DNA of 64,000 bases from Stictocephala bisonia (taxonomy: Eukaryota > Arthropoda > Insecta > Hemiptera > Membracidae), in assembly GCA_035578905.1 (NCBI GenBank), contig JAQJVL010000743.1:248001-312000 (forward strand), in the 5' to 3' direction. The translations under genes were made by a program, and so were the position numbers. Below the pieces are notes generated by a model. That model made no database searches. It saw nothing but the letters and a program-made list of their open reading frames with translations, and was not told the DNA's origin. Positions 45,467 to 56,163 of this stretch are shown in pieces; the stretch's first letter is position 1; every line of letters begins with the position of its first letter.

Positions 45467-46794
45467 CTGAAATAAAAACAGCATGGTAAGCCAACAAATA
45501 TTTAAATTGAAAAAAGAAATTATTTAGAACAGCAATTTGTGCCACAACAGTGTTCTGCATAGTTAAATTACATAAGTTCTGTAGGTAATTGCGACTTATA
45601 TCATCTTGAAAGGTATTACTTAGGTACCCCTTAGGAGGACAATGGCGTTGTCTCCTAATGAGTTTGGAAGATAATGCAGTTTCAGTTACTTGTTTGAATT
45701 TTGTATTCACCTTAATAACTCCAGTAGCTTTAATATTTAATTGTGTAAATTGATATTCATACTTTTTATTCTTTTGACGATCATCAGATATAGGCGAATA
45801 TGTATTTCGAATGAGTGTGATGAGTAAAAGTAGTCATTGTTACAACTAAGGTCGACCACTCCTTAGAAAGTGTCATTAATTAATAGCTCAATGACAAATG
45901 AACAGCAGGTCTAATACCTCTTCCTTGACTTCTGAATAGATATTTATTTCTGGTTTCGAAGCCCTCCTTTCAAGCGGTGTTTTATCCTTGATTTTGTGTT
46001 CTTTTAAACTGAAGGGGGTTGATTTTCGTGTTTATTTGTATTAGTTAGATCTACCATGTTAGATTTAGAACTGTTCAAAATAGGAAACCTGTTAGAAACT
46101 GTAGTAGGAGAGGGCTGCAACATTTACAGTTCCTTCCTTTGGATTAAAAGTAGTCCAGTTTGTCATTTGGAGATCTTTAGAAGAATTTTAAGAGTTTCTG
46201 TTTAATGTAATCTCATTAAAATTAAAATTTATGTTCACTTTATTATCATATTCTTACATTCTTACAACATTTTATGTAAAATTAAAAATGATTTAAAAGC
46301 TGTGTATCCATCAAAACATTATTTAAACTTGTATTTGCAATGTGCAACCTCTTGGTCACATTATTTCTTCTCCAGGTTGTGACAGGACAAGGTCTGTTAG
46401 TGTACCTGTGATAGCAGAGCCCTGCATTACATGGCTAATAATCTCACTTATGGCCAAGGTAAAAACTCTGCAGACATATTTATTAAATTGTTGTGGTGTC
46501 GTATGGTTAATCATAAAATTTACTCCATTTCAATCAGTTTCTCCTAAGTACCAATTTAGGGGCAAAACAGAAACAATTAAATGGAATGCTGCAATAAAAG
46601 AAGCAGGTATAACACAGACTGACATGAAATGACAAGTTCAGTCATGAAATTTTCAATTAGAGAGTTGGTCAGCAACAGGAAAAAGAACCAGAACAACATG
46701 GTCTGGTGAAAGAAAGAAAGCTCATTCTGAAAGAATGAAATAAGTTAGAGAATAAAGAAAGGCCATTAATCAAAACACAGTTGACTGAACTTTA
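45467..46794. other. Tdrd3 intron with a SINE scrap
   Basis: Besides the SINE fragment at 45775-45910, a degraded open stretch (about 46540-46790) with a GKRTRTTWSGERKKAHSERM-like reading was seen but not identified. Confidence 0.35.
45775..45910 (-). mobile_element. SINE 3' half, minus strand
   Basis: Reverse complement of the second half of the SINE at 14431-14732 (shared TTCATTTGTCATTGAGCTAT-like block, TTAATGACACTTTCTAAGGA and ACTCATCACACTCATTCGAA). Confidence 0.85.
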
Positions 46795-47012
46795 AAAAAG
46801 AAAAAGTTAAAAGTTAAAGTTCGTCTTATTTTACCAGGAGAAGTTAGAGCTGAGAGGCCCTTTCTAACCTGGGGACCAACAGCTTAACGTGACTTCCAAA
46901 CCACGGGAGCGGCAGGGCAAAAACTGTTAATGGTCTTTCCGGGAATCAAACCCAGACTGATTGCGTAGCAAGCCATCGCCTTAGCCCCTTAGCTTACACT
47001 TCGGCCACTCCA
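46795..47012 (-). mobile_element. tRNA-derived SINE, minus strand
   Basis: On the minus strand an A box TGGCCGAAGTG (46997-47007) and B box GGTTTGATTCC (46942-46952) are followed by a unique body ending in TTTAACTTTTAACTTTTTC. The tRNA head lies at the high-coordinate end. Confidence 0.78.
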
Positions 47013-47417
47013 AACTTTACATGACTTGAATAGACCCAAATGTGATTAATAATGATGAACTTTTTTACGTTACAAAAGTATAATGTGTGAACACATTACA
47101 TTGATAGTTATTTGTTTATCTACAATTATTACATAAATAAACAAAAGGATAATAAGCATATCAACAATTAAATGTTACATGAATTTTCTACCAAATACTT
47201 ACAAAATCAGTCATTTGTATCAGCTGACTGGCCAGGGAAAATCAATAATGGGAAAATTCTACAGCACTGAAAGAGTTAGTACTGTAAAGCATTACCAAAT
47301 TTTTAAATTGAAATTAAGATAAAAAATTGATTGTATTGGAAAAAATGACATAAAAGCTAAAAACTTGTCTACCTGATAATTAAAAAGTAACCAAAGGATG
47401 TAAAATCTATAATTGAC
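47013..47417. other. Tdrd3 intron DNA, nothing recognised
   Basis: AT-rich. Confidence 0.35.
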
Positions 47418-47648
47418 CTGGAGAATCTGAAGGGCCTTCTCCACATTGTTCCTGGCCTGTCGCAAAGCCTGCTCTGCTTGCTCTTGAGAGAACCCACCCT
47501 CCATCACTGTCCGTACATTGCGGTCCACCAGAGGACGGTTACCACCACCAAACACCTTACGAGCCCCTCCTCGAGCTGCTTCAGCAATGGCTCCCTGCCG
47601 CTGTGCTTCAAACTCTGAGTTATCTTTAGCAGCAGCCTCACCTAGAGA
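47418..47648 (-). CDS. Tdrd3: Tdrd3 exon: UBA domain
   Basis: 231 bases, 77 codons, phase 0 at both ends; acceptor GGTTTTTTTTAG, donor CTCCAG|GTCAAT. Residues 1-37 (SLGEAAAKDNSEFEAQRQGA, then IAEAARGGARKVFGGG) match the conserved EFExQRxxAIAEAA...FGGG block of TDRD3. Residues 40-77 form a UBA domain (LVDRNVRTVMEGGFSQEQAE, then QALRQARNNVEKALQILQ): a three-helix ubiquitin-binding fold, with GGF in the place of the usual MGF/MGY loop. Known for TDRD3: the UBA binds ubiquitin. Joins in frame to 51231-51341 upstream and 45298-45466 downstream. Confidence 0.95.
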
Positions 47649-48489
47649 CTAAAAAAAACCAAGCAATTCACATTTTGTTATAATAAATCAAATAAGAAGG
47701 GGTAAAGAGTAAAACTACCCAATTAATTACCCAACATTGTGTTTAACAAATATTCAACTTCACTGCACCACAGTCTGCACAAGATGATAAGTCTGCTTTC
47801 ATTTCATTACTTTGATGCAAACTGTTGATATGCACGATATTTTGGACAAGATATGGTCTGGGTTAGATCTGCAAAATTCTCGCAAGTATAGGCTTCCAGG
47901 GAGTTTGCACACCAACTTCCTCCACTCAAATTGCATTTGACACAGAAAGAGGTGAGTTGCATTAAACATTAATACATTGGAAATTTAAAAAACAAAATAA
48001 TTGCAACACACGTAGGCCAAAAATTCTTTAAAAAATTACCATTAAAATGAAATTTCATTTAGAATCAAAACCTTTCCATAGCAAATTACATGCTTGGCTT
48101 GTCAAAAAATGTTAATATAGTATCGATGAGTTTTTTGGTAGGAATAGGGCTTGCACAATCTTATAGAAAACCAATATTTTATACTCTGGTACCTTAAGTG
48201 GTTCACAATGTAATTTTATGCAATTACTGTACTAAGTACAGTGTACACTTGACAACTTTTATATCGCTTGAATGAGGTTTTTTGTGTTTTTGCTAAATTA
48301 AAAAAAAAAGTTGCCTTGTCCATCTAGTTTTCCTCTGCATCCACCTTCCTGTTGAACATGTAGCAATCGTCTATCCACAGATCTATCAACAGCATGAACA
48401 ATATTTCTGTTAGAAGCATCATTTTTGGACGAGAACTATTCATCTTCTTGGCTGGAATCTCTCATGGCTCTTATTCATCCTCCTAAGAT
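47649..48489. other. Tdrd3 intron DNA, nothing recognised
   Basis: AT-rich; flanks the Gypsy relic. A GGCTTGCACAATC phrase near 48148 also occurs near 22930. Confidence 0.35.
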
Positions 48490-50180
48490 TGTTGATGTTG
48501 ACTAGTTACTGAAAATAGCCTACAGAAAGCTCTCTTGGGTAGAGATTGGTTAAGTCAGTTAAGTTCTAATTGGAAAGATGTGTTCCTTAGTGCTTACAGT
48601 GATAGTAAGGAAAGTCCAATGTTGAAAGATAATTTAGGTGATGAGTATAAAAGTGGTGTTTTGAGTCATGATCAAATAGACCTTCGTTGTAATAAAAAGT
48701 TAGGCTCAGACATTTTACATAGTTTAAGTATGATGTTTCCTAACATATTTTCTGGTTCTAATAATGATCCTATTAAGGGTTTCAGGCTAATATTAGTCTT
48801 AAAGATGGTAGTTTACCCATATTTCATAAAGCGTACAATGTGCCTTATGCCTTAAAGGAGGAAGTAGTAAAAGAATTGAAATTCTTGGAGGAAACCAATA
48901 TTATTACAAAAGTGCAGTACAGTCAGTGGGCTTCACCTATTGTCTGTGTGCCACGGAAAAATGGTAGAATCAGATTATGTGTAGATTTTAAGGTAACCTT
49001 GAATAAATGTATCAATGTGGTATCAACCATCCGTTACCATTGCCAGAAGATATTTTTAATGAAATGGTTGACTCCAAAGTCTTTTGTCAAATTGATTTAT
49101 CTAATGCTTATTTTCAGTTAGAAGTAAGTGAGCAAAGTAAACCATTGTTAACTGTGAATACAATTTGTGGTTTGTATCAATTTAATAGGTTATGTTTTGG
49201 CTTAAGTTCAGCTCCTGTGATTTTTCAATCTGTAATTGAAAGTGTTCTAAATGGTATACCAAAAGTAGGTGTGTATTTAGATGACATATTGATAGGAGGT
49301 AGAGATGAAAACGACTGTTAACAAACATTGTTTGAAGTTTTGTCAAGATTGAGTAGTTCTAACATTAAGATTAATGTGGAAAAAAGTAACTTTTTTGTAT
49401 CATCACTTGACTATTTAGGTTTCACCCTAGATTCAGAGGGTTTAAGGCCTAGAAAAAAAGTGGAAGCCATTAGAAATGCTTCACGACCAGAAAATGTATC
49501 GCAGGTTGTCATACTTGGCTATGTTAAACTATTATCATAAGTTCATTCCCACGTCAGGGGATTTGTTGGAACCAATGTATAATTTAACAAGAAGAAATTT
49601 TACTTGTGAATGGTCTTTAGAGTGTGAGGAAGCATTCAGTAAAAGTAAGTCTATGTTAGCTGAGAAATCTTTATTGGTACTTTTTAATCCAAAATTACCA
49701 ACTACAGTGACTTGTGATAGTAGTTCTTATGGGGGAGGTGCTGTATTAAGTCACACGATAAATAAGGTAGAGTGTCCTGTGGCTTTTGTTTCTTCAACCT
49801 TGTCGAAGACTCAACGGAATTATAGTCAGATTGACAGGGAAGCTTTGGCAGTAATGGTTGCTTTGAAAAAGTTTAATAAGTTTCTCTTGAATAATTTCTT
49901 TAAATTGGTAACTGACAATCAAGCTTTGAAATCTATTTTTAACCCTAGAAAAAATATTCCACGGCTATCTGCTGCACGTTTACAAAGATGATGTATTACT
50001 TTGTGTGCATACAATTATGAAATTTGTCACAAAAATGGTACCAGTATTTTTAATGCTGACGCATTATCAAGACTGCCTTTACCTGGTGTAGTTGATTGGC
50101 GTATCACCCGAGAGATGCTTAGCCAATCCTTAAAGGAGGTACAACTTGACTCAACTTTTACAACAGCTATCATTGATTAA
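48490..50180 (+). pseudogene. Ty3/Gypsy-type pol relic: protease end, RT, RNase H
   Basis: Forward pieces in order: LLGRDWLSQLSSNW (end of the protease region, about 48530-48575), a pre-RT stretch, PYALKEEVVKELKFLEETNI with SQWASPIVCVPRKNGRIR and LCVDFK (48837-48995), DSKVFCQIDLSNAYFQLEV (49069-49125), LYQFNRLCFGLSSAP (49170-49215), YLDDILIGG (RT catalytic site, 49275-49300), the thumb/connection DYLGFTLDSEGLRP and SYLGMLNYYHKFIP, then RNase H with VTCDSSSYGGGAVLSH (49710-49755), SKTQRNYSQIDREALAV (49804-49854) and TDNQALKSIF (49911-49940). Frameshifts at about 48830, 49030, 49320 and 49510. Integrase and LTRs are missing. Confidence 0.9.
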
Positions 50181-50645
50181 TCTTGCGTTAACAAGTACAT
50201 GTATGCCATATTCAAACCCTCTACTTTGTTGTGTACACTCAACTACAAAAAAATTAGATTCGAAAAATTGTAATTTCTCCGTAAAGAGCTTTTTGGCAGC
50301 ATTTAAATTGATACTTCCAAGAGAATCAAAGTGATAGCCACTCTCAGCTTTAAGATCAATAAACAACAAGCTTCAATGCGAGCCGTTGTCTGACTTGAAC
50401 TCCGCTCCATTGTTATTTATACACATAAAGACATAGTCAAAAGTATTAAAAGTAAGTTTGTCTAGTTGTTGCTCACTGAGGAAGAACTACCATGCCTAAG
50501 CAACTGTGTCACAATGGACCCCACAAACAAGGTTTTCGAGCCTGTTTTCCGATTGTTATTAACATTAAATGTTTCAAAATATAAATCCAAAATTCTGTCA
50601 TCAACCCATCGGCCCTCTTGCCAGGCGTAGTCACTAGCGCATTTG
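50181..50645 (-). pseudogene. Ulp1/SENP-like cysteine protease, dead fragment
   Basis: On the minus strand from about 50640: SDYAWQEGRWVDDRILDLYF, a frameshift, then FDYVFMCINNNGAEF, GSH-stop-SLLFIDLKAESG, YHFDSLGSINLNAAKKLFTE and VVECTQQSRGFEYGIHVLV. This is the order of a SENP/Ulp1 (peptidase C48) domain: the catalytic His in HWSLL (the Trp is now a stop), the Asp in FDSLG, and the Gln of the oxyanion hole. The catalytic Cys of the usual DCGxxV motif reads Tyr here (EYGIHV). Known function: removal of SUMO or NEDD8 from substrates. This copy cannot work. It abuts the Gypsy relic and is outside any obvious element of its own. Confidence 0.7.
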
Positions 50646-51230
50646 AGTTGAGAAACTTAACTATCCACCTTCTTAGCTAACTCTTGCTTACAAATGTGAT
50701 AGCCTATTTTTTGTGATCACAATGATACCAAACATTAGAAGGTTTACACTTTATAGTTATTTCTTTTTTTAATTTAAGAAAATAGTCTGCAAATCGACTG
50801 AAAATTGCTGGTTAGGCAAAAAATAACTGCCGGCTCGAGGGTTATGGCCAAATGATTATATAATAACACATGAATAAACAGTACGAAGTGAAACTTAAAC
50901 AAATAAAATGTTTAATTATTTTTATTTGAACTTTTGATGAGTGAACTTTGAAGTTTTCACTTAAGAAAAGTAACTAGTGAACATCTCACATGAATCTGCA
51001 GTTATTCAGCCGTGTCATTGTTGTTGAAAATTATTAATCAGGCATCATATACAACTGCCTTAAAAACTTCATCTCCAATAACAGTAACACCTTGCTTCAA
51101 ACTAGAAAAAGATTAGATTTCTTCAAAGCAACAAGAGAGAACATTAACTAGGATGATTACCAAATTCAGAAGAATGACAAGGTCTAACTTCAGAACTATG
51201 AAAAGCCAGGGAAGTACCGCATCAACTTAC
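50646..51230. other. Tdrd3 intron DNA, nothing recognised
   Basis: No supported feature. Confidence 0.35.
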
Positions 51231-51341
51231 TTTGAAATTTCTATCCTGCACATTTGGTCGGAGTATCTTCTGACCAAAAGGGATCCAAGGAGGTGGTCCA
51301 CCTTCTTCTCCTATTCTTCCTCTAGTATGCTTGGCCAGGCT
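51231..51341 (-). CDS. Tdrd3: Tdrd3 exon: [11 protein letters not shown] block after the OB-fold
   Basis: 111 bases, 37 codons, phase 0 on both sides; acceptor ATTTTTTAG, donor TTCAAA|GTAAGT. The protein [20 protein letters not shown], continuing [17 protein letters not shown], matches the conserved TDRD3 segment that follows the N-terminal OB-fold/DUF1767 domain (vertebrate form SLSKHSR...GGPPPFVPFGQK). The OB-fold exons, which bind topoisomerase 3-beta, should lie at higher coordinates, but none was found up to 64000. This is the most 5' exon visible. Intron to the UBA exon: 3.6 kb. Confidence 0.94.
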
Positions 51342-52828
51342 CTAAAAAATCAAAATACCATGTAACTATTATCTTTTTTTTATGAAACACATAGTAATTT
51401 ACTGAGTGTTACTTTTTACAAGACCAGAATCAGTGAGATGCCAATTGTAAGTATTGGGAAGGTTATAAATACCCACAAGTCAGAACAAATAAAATTTAAC
51501 TATAAGTTACCTGTTAAAGTAAAAATCTAAATGTTGCAGCCTTTAAAATTAAATTATAAATCCCTGTAAACTGGCAGTTGTAATAGCATAAGAGTCTAAA
51601 TATTTTTTAAATGCACAAGTTGCATGTTTAATGATAATACAGACTAATGGCACAAACCAACTACATTTGAACGATTTTTGGCTTCTTAAATTTTTATTAC
51701 TACCTATAAAAGATACTTGCGATTATTGTAATGCTGTCTATATTAGGTGAATATCGAAATACTGACTATTGTTTCATATTCTGCGATTTGTTTATATATT
51801 AACTATTAAATACTATAATACTTGGCATGTATATTTTATTTATTTTTTAGGATTTTAAATTAGATACACTTTGTTTTTTTCAATATTTTGCTGATAATTT
51901 TAGATTTAATTCCATTTTTTAATTCAAATAACTATAAAAAATTTAAAAAGTTGCCACTTGTTTTTTTTCTTGTAGGTTAAGGATATTTTCTTATACACCT
52001 CTTTTTTTAGAATGCCACTGTATGTGTAAAGGTGAGTGGTTCAATGCCACTGTACAGTTCAGCACGCATATAAGCATAAACTATTAAGTGGGATAGTTTT
52101 TAGAGATAGTCCTTTTTTCCATGTAGCAGACAAATGAAGTATTTCAATATTGATTCTTGGGAGTTACCAAATCTGTTATGTTGTAGATCAGAAAGAAATT
52201 TTCTTAATTTCCTTTTTTGAATTTGTGATATATCTACAAATTGAAATATGATTTTAACCATTCTAGAAAAGAATTTTTTTATACCAAGAATTTTAAGTTT
52301 AACCCATTTTCACAACTACGTCCGTAGCGATAAGAGACGTAGGTATGAATGATAGTTTTTCACACCTTACTGTACTGACAGCAATAGTAATTCCTAGTTC
52401 CCCGACGTCCATATAGTGCGGATCCTTGGATTTATTGTACTTTTATTAAAAGTGTGTCTTTTTTTGCGATTACATGTTTGATTATATCACTATCAAATAG
52501 TATATCAGTTATCGGTCTTTGCTTTCAGTGGTTGATGTGAATGGAAAATGTAAACTCAGTGATTATGTCGTCTGGCGTGTGTATACATTGTGTGGTTTTA
52601 TAAGTTGTTATATAGTGTAATTTAGTGGTATTTCCTGTAGGTTATTGTATATAAATGATTAAAAGACGTCATGCTCAACAACCAGTAAGTAAAAAACTAT
52701 TTTTGATAGTTTAGTTGGAACTGGAGTTCATTTAGATTAAGATTCATGTAGATGATTATAAGTTTAAGGTCTTTGTTTTGTAAATATTTTTTTATTATGC
52801 CCTGTACAGTATATTGTTCTGTTTGGTT
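51342..52828. other. Tdrd3 intron DNA, one weak coding trace
   Basis: AT-rich. On the minus strand around 52080-52290 a continuous reading QKRKLRKFLSDLQHNRFGNS was seen but not identified (possibly a LINE scrap). A TTAACCCATTTTCAC start at about 52301 resembles a piggyBac-type tip, without a mate. Confidence 0.35.
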
Positions 52829-55465
52829 ATTTATTTATTTATTTCATTCCAACGGCAAAACCATTACATATTTAACAAAACAACATAATAGATAGCTAGG
52901 TACTATCGACATGCGTCCAAATAAATTCCCTAACAAGCGTTAACTTGTTATATAAATTCATTATATAAATAGATATTTTGACAAACAGTAAATTATAAAA
53001 AGAAAGACAATGAATAAGCTATGAAAGATAATATTGAGTGCGAACGTGTGGTACTTAAATAGATAGATATAATGTAGATGAATAACAATGGATAAACTAT
53101 ATATTATTAACACAATAAATAAATGACAATAATAGGCTTAATAAAACAAAGTATAATCACAGCAACAGCAAAATAATTAATAGGTTTTCCTAATATGTTT
53201 ATATAGGAGTGTGTCGAGAGTCATCGAGAACTCTTCTACAAATGGAGGATGTACTCTCGTGGAAGAAGTCAACTGTGTGGCAGAAGTGGTTCCCAAACCT
53301 CATCATCCTTGCAAGTGGGCTGTGAAAGTCATAACTACGAGAGTAATGCCTCCTGCCGAACAGATCAAGAGATCGGGTCCCTGATGGAGTGCGGAAGTCC
53401 ACTTGAGTGAGAAGCATTGGGCAATCCATTTGACCATTGATCAACTTAGTGAGAAATAATAAATCTGCTACTTCACGTCTGACCTGAAGATCAAGGAGAT
53501 AAAAGTCAGCCTGAACTTCAGCTATTGGAACCTCCCTCTAACGTAGCCCCTGTCGTATTCCCACCAGCCTTACAAATTTCCTCTGAACAGCCTCCAGCTC
53601 GTCAATCAAACCAAATTGGTAAGGAGACCAAACTTGGCTGGTATACTCCAGGAGCTGACATACAAAGAATGAAAAGAGTGTTTTTAATGCAGCAGGACTT
53701 GTCATTCCACGAGTAGATCTAAAGATGTAACCCAACATCCTATGAGATCGTTTGCAGAGATCGTAAACATGATCATTAAATAAGAGATCTGGAACAGAAT
53801 ACTGGATACTGGAAGAGAAGAGGACAGCGCTTACGACCAAAGGTCATTACAGAGTACTTAGAAAAGTTCAATTTCATATTGTTTGTTTTACACCAATCCA
53901 GAACACAATTGATACTACACTGCAGTCGTACAAAATCATCTTGTTTGGAGGCCATCGTAAAAAATCTTTACAGCATCGGCGAAGAGCAGAGCGTCTACTT
54001 GTAAACTGGACGTTATATCATTGATGAAGGCAATGAATAAATATGGACCTAGTAAGGAACCTTGGGGAACGCCTGACACTTAGCAGATCTCTTTGGAGAG
54101 CAAGCCTGGCAATTTCACTCTTAGGCGTCTATCAAGCAGGTAATCAGTGAGCCAGGAGAGTAGTGAGCCATGAACCCCATAGGCTTCCAGTTTAAATATC
54201 AGAATGGAGTAGTCTACCTTGTCGAAGGCCTTGGCAAAGTCAACGAAGGTTACATCAAGCTGCTTCCCTGCCCTCATGGCCGATAATATACTTTCCTGAA
54301 ATAGTAGTAAATTAGTCACTGTTGATCTAGTAGAGGTAAAACCATGTTGACTAGGGCAGACCAGTGGCTTAAAGAAAAACTTGAGTCGAGAGAGTACAAG
54401 TGATTCAAAAAACCTTCCCCACGGATGAGAGTATTGTAATAGGCCGGTAGTTTTCAACCTTTGATGGATCACCACTTTTCAGTATGGGAACAATGTGTCC
54501 AATTTTGAGAATCTCAGGAAATATTCCGTAGAGAAGGGATAGGTTAAAGAGAATCATCAGTGGCTCCGCCAGGGTGTCACTGCAAAATTTGAGAAAGGCT
54601 GGTATTATGTTATCTGGACCAGCACCTTTCTTAGTATCTAGTTGTTTGAGAGAATTCAAGACCTCGGGTACACAGAAGGAAATCTTTGCCAAGGAGGATG
54701 AAGTATTAAAGTCAAAAGATGGATATGAGACTACAGGCTGCGAGAACACTGACGAAAAATACTCAGAGAACATATCGGCCCTCTCCTGCAGATACTCCAA
54801 AGAGCGGTCACCTAGAGTAACTTTAGATGGAATCCCAGGTGCTTCACCAGGAGAATGAACAAAGCTCCTGAAGCTGTTGGGGTTATGTGGAATTGAAGTC
54901 TCCACATGGTGCAGATAACTTCTGTAACATGCACGACTGAGATCCTTACAAGCCTCGCGCAAAACACAGAAGCGTGAGTAGTCCACTGGATTGAATGATA
55001 GTTTATTACGTTTGTGTGCTATTTTCTTCTGTATCACCAAATTTATTAGCTCCTTAGAAAACCACTTGGGGGAAGGGCGAAATTCCAATCCGTTTCAAAG
55101 GATACATGCGATGTAGATATTTCCTAGCAACGAAGTCATATTCCTGAAGCTCCCTTGGATTCATTGATTAAAGAGTATAAATCCACTGTTGAGAGCATTT
55201 CCGAGGCAGCAAACAGGTTACATTTACGTAGATTTGGGCAAGTACAATAATTAGCAATTGAAGGTTCTCGTCCAGTAGACAATGAGAAAGATAGGAGGGT
55301 GATGTTGGTCAGCTGGGACAAGGGGGTCTTCTGCAGGATAAACGGTTACTGGTTTAATGCTGCTAAAAACGAAGTCCAAAGTCACTTGTCTGAAGTTCCT
55401 TACATGATTCATCTGGTCCAAGGAATGCAGCTCTGCCAGATTTCCGAGGAGCTCCCTTGTAATTG
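52829..55465 (-). mobile_element. Jockey/CR1-like LINE, minus strand, 5' truncated
   Basis: The 3' end is at (AAAT)n, seen as TTTATTTATTTATTT on plus near 52829-52845. The body contains the end of the endonuclease and the whole RT in several frames (see the coding entry). It resembles the forward LINE at 9880-14165 in its C-terminal sequence (DLLxxxxVRxPxxxRxxDLFxRxxYxxxYxxHSP pattern). Confidence 0.88.
53199..55465 (-). pseudogene. LINE ORF2: endonuclease end, RT, C-terminus
   Basis: Order on the minus strand: the endonuclease C-terminus with QVTLDFVFSSIKPVTVYPAE and DQHHPP (about 55290-55400), then the 227-codon frame 55088-54405 with PKWFSKELINLV, DTKKGAGPDNIIPAFLK, FPEILKIGHIVPILKSGDPS and NYRPITILSSVGKVF. 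Next, the frame 54475-54080 with PSQHGFTSTRSTVTNLLLFQ and VTFVDFAKAFDKVDYSILIF. The YADD region (about 53930-54070) is present but broken. Then 53840-53538 (DLCKRSHRMLGYIFRSTR, LEYTSQVWSPYQF) and 53444-53199 (LLTQVDFRTPSGTRSLDLFG). Frameshifts in at least four places. Confidence 0.87.
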
Positions 55466-56163
55466 TATTTGTAAATATCCTACTTATATTGAATTTTTAT
55501 ATAGTAATATATCAGAAACTTTTTTTTCTTTTATTTTTGTAAATATAATTAATATCAGTGTAAAAAAATTGGACTTTGTCAATAATTTAGAATTTGGTTA
55601 TATCTCCACTTTGATAGAAGGTAGTAATTCAAAGTTTTGTTTCGACACTAAGAATTTAATCTAAATTATATGAAAAACGTCCATTTACAGTACAGCATTA
55701 TTTAAAACGTGTTATGGGAGTTCAAAGTTTGATACAGTATGTGTATGTTTGAAAAAAACAATTTTTAAATTTAAAAAAATATATATTCAGGATGATTGTT
55801 TTAAGTGTGCCACCATTGGGATCTTTTAAACCTGCAGAGATACAACAAACTTTAAAAGGGGAACTTCACCTACTATTTTCTCATTAATAAAAATATGTAT
55901 TTAGCGATTTTCAAAAAAGGCACCATTTTCCAAAATGGTTAAAAATAGTTAAAAACGCCAACTTTTGGTGTTGAAAAATTGACAAAACAACTGGGTTTTA
56001 TTCTGTATATATTAGGATGCAGGCTTAGATTCATACGTTTTAGTTATCATAAATGTTGAATATCTTAGACAAAATAAATAAAATTAGCCCAAGACTATAT
56101 TCAATAGCCCAGTTTCTACTACTAATTTTTATAACTTTTATTTCTTTTTTCAACGTAGTTTCA
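55466..56163. other. Intron or intergenic DNA, nothing recognised
   Basis: AT-rich, between the LINE and the LTR element. Confidence 0.35.

Noticed and set aside
51153..51365. 70-codon plus-strand frame
   Set aside because: Antisense of the Tdrd3 exon at 51231-51341, which has splice sites and a conserved protein on the minus strand.
54574..54858. 94-codon plus-strand frame
   Set aside because: Antisense shadow of the LINE pre-RT frame.
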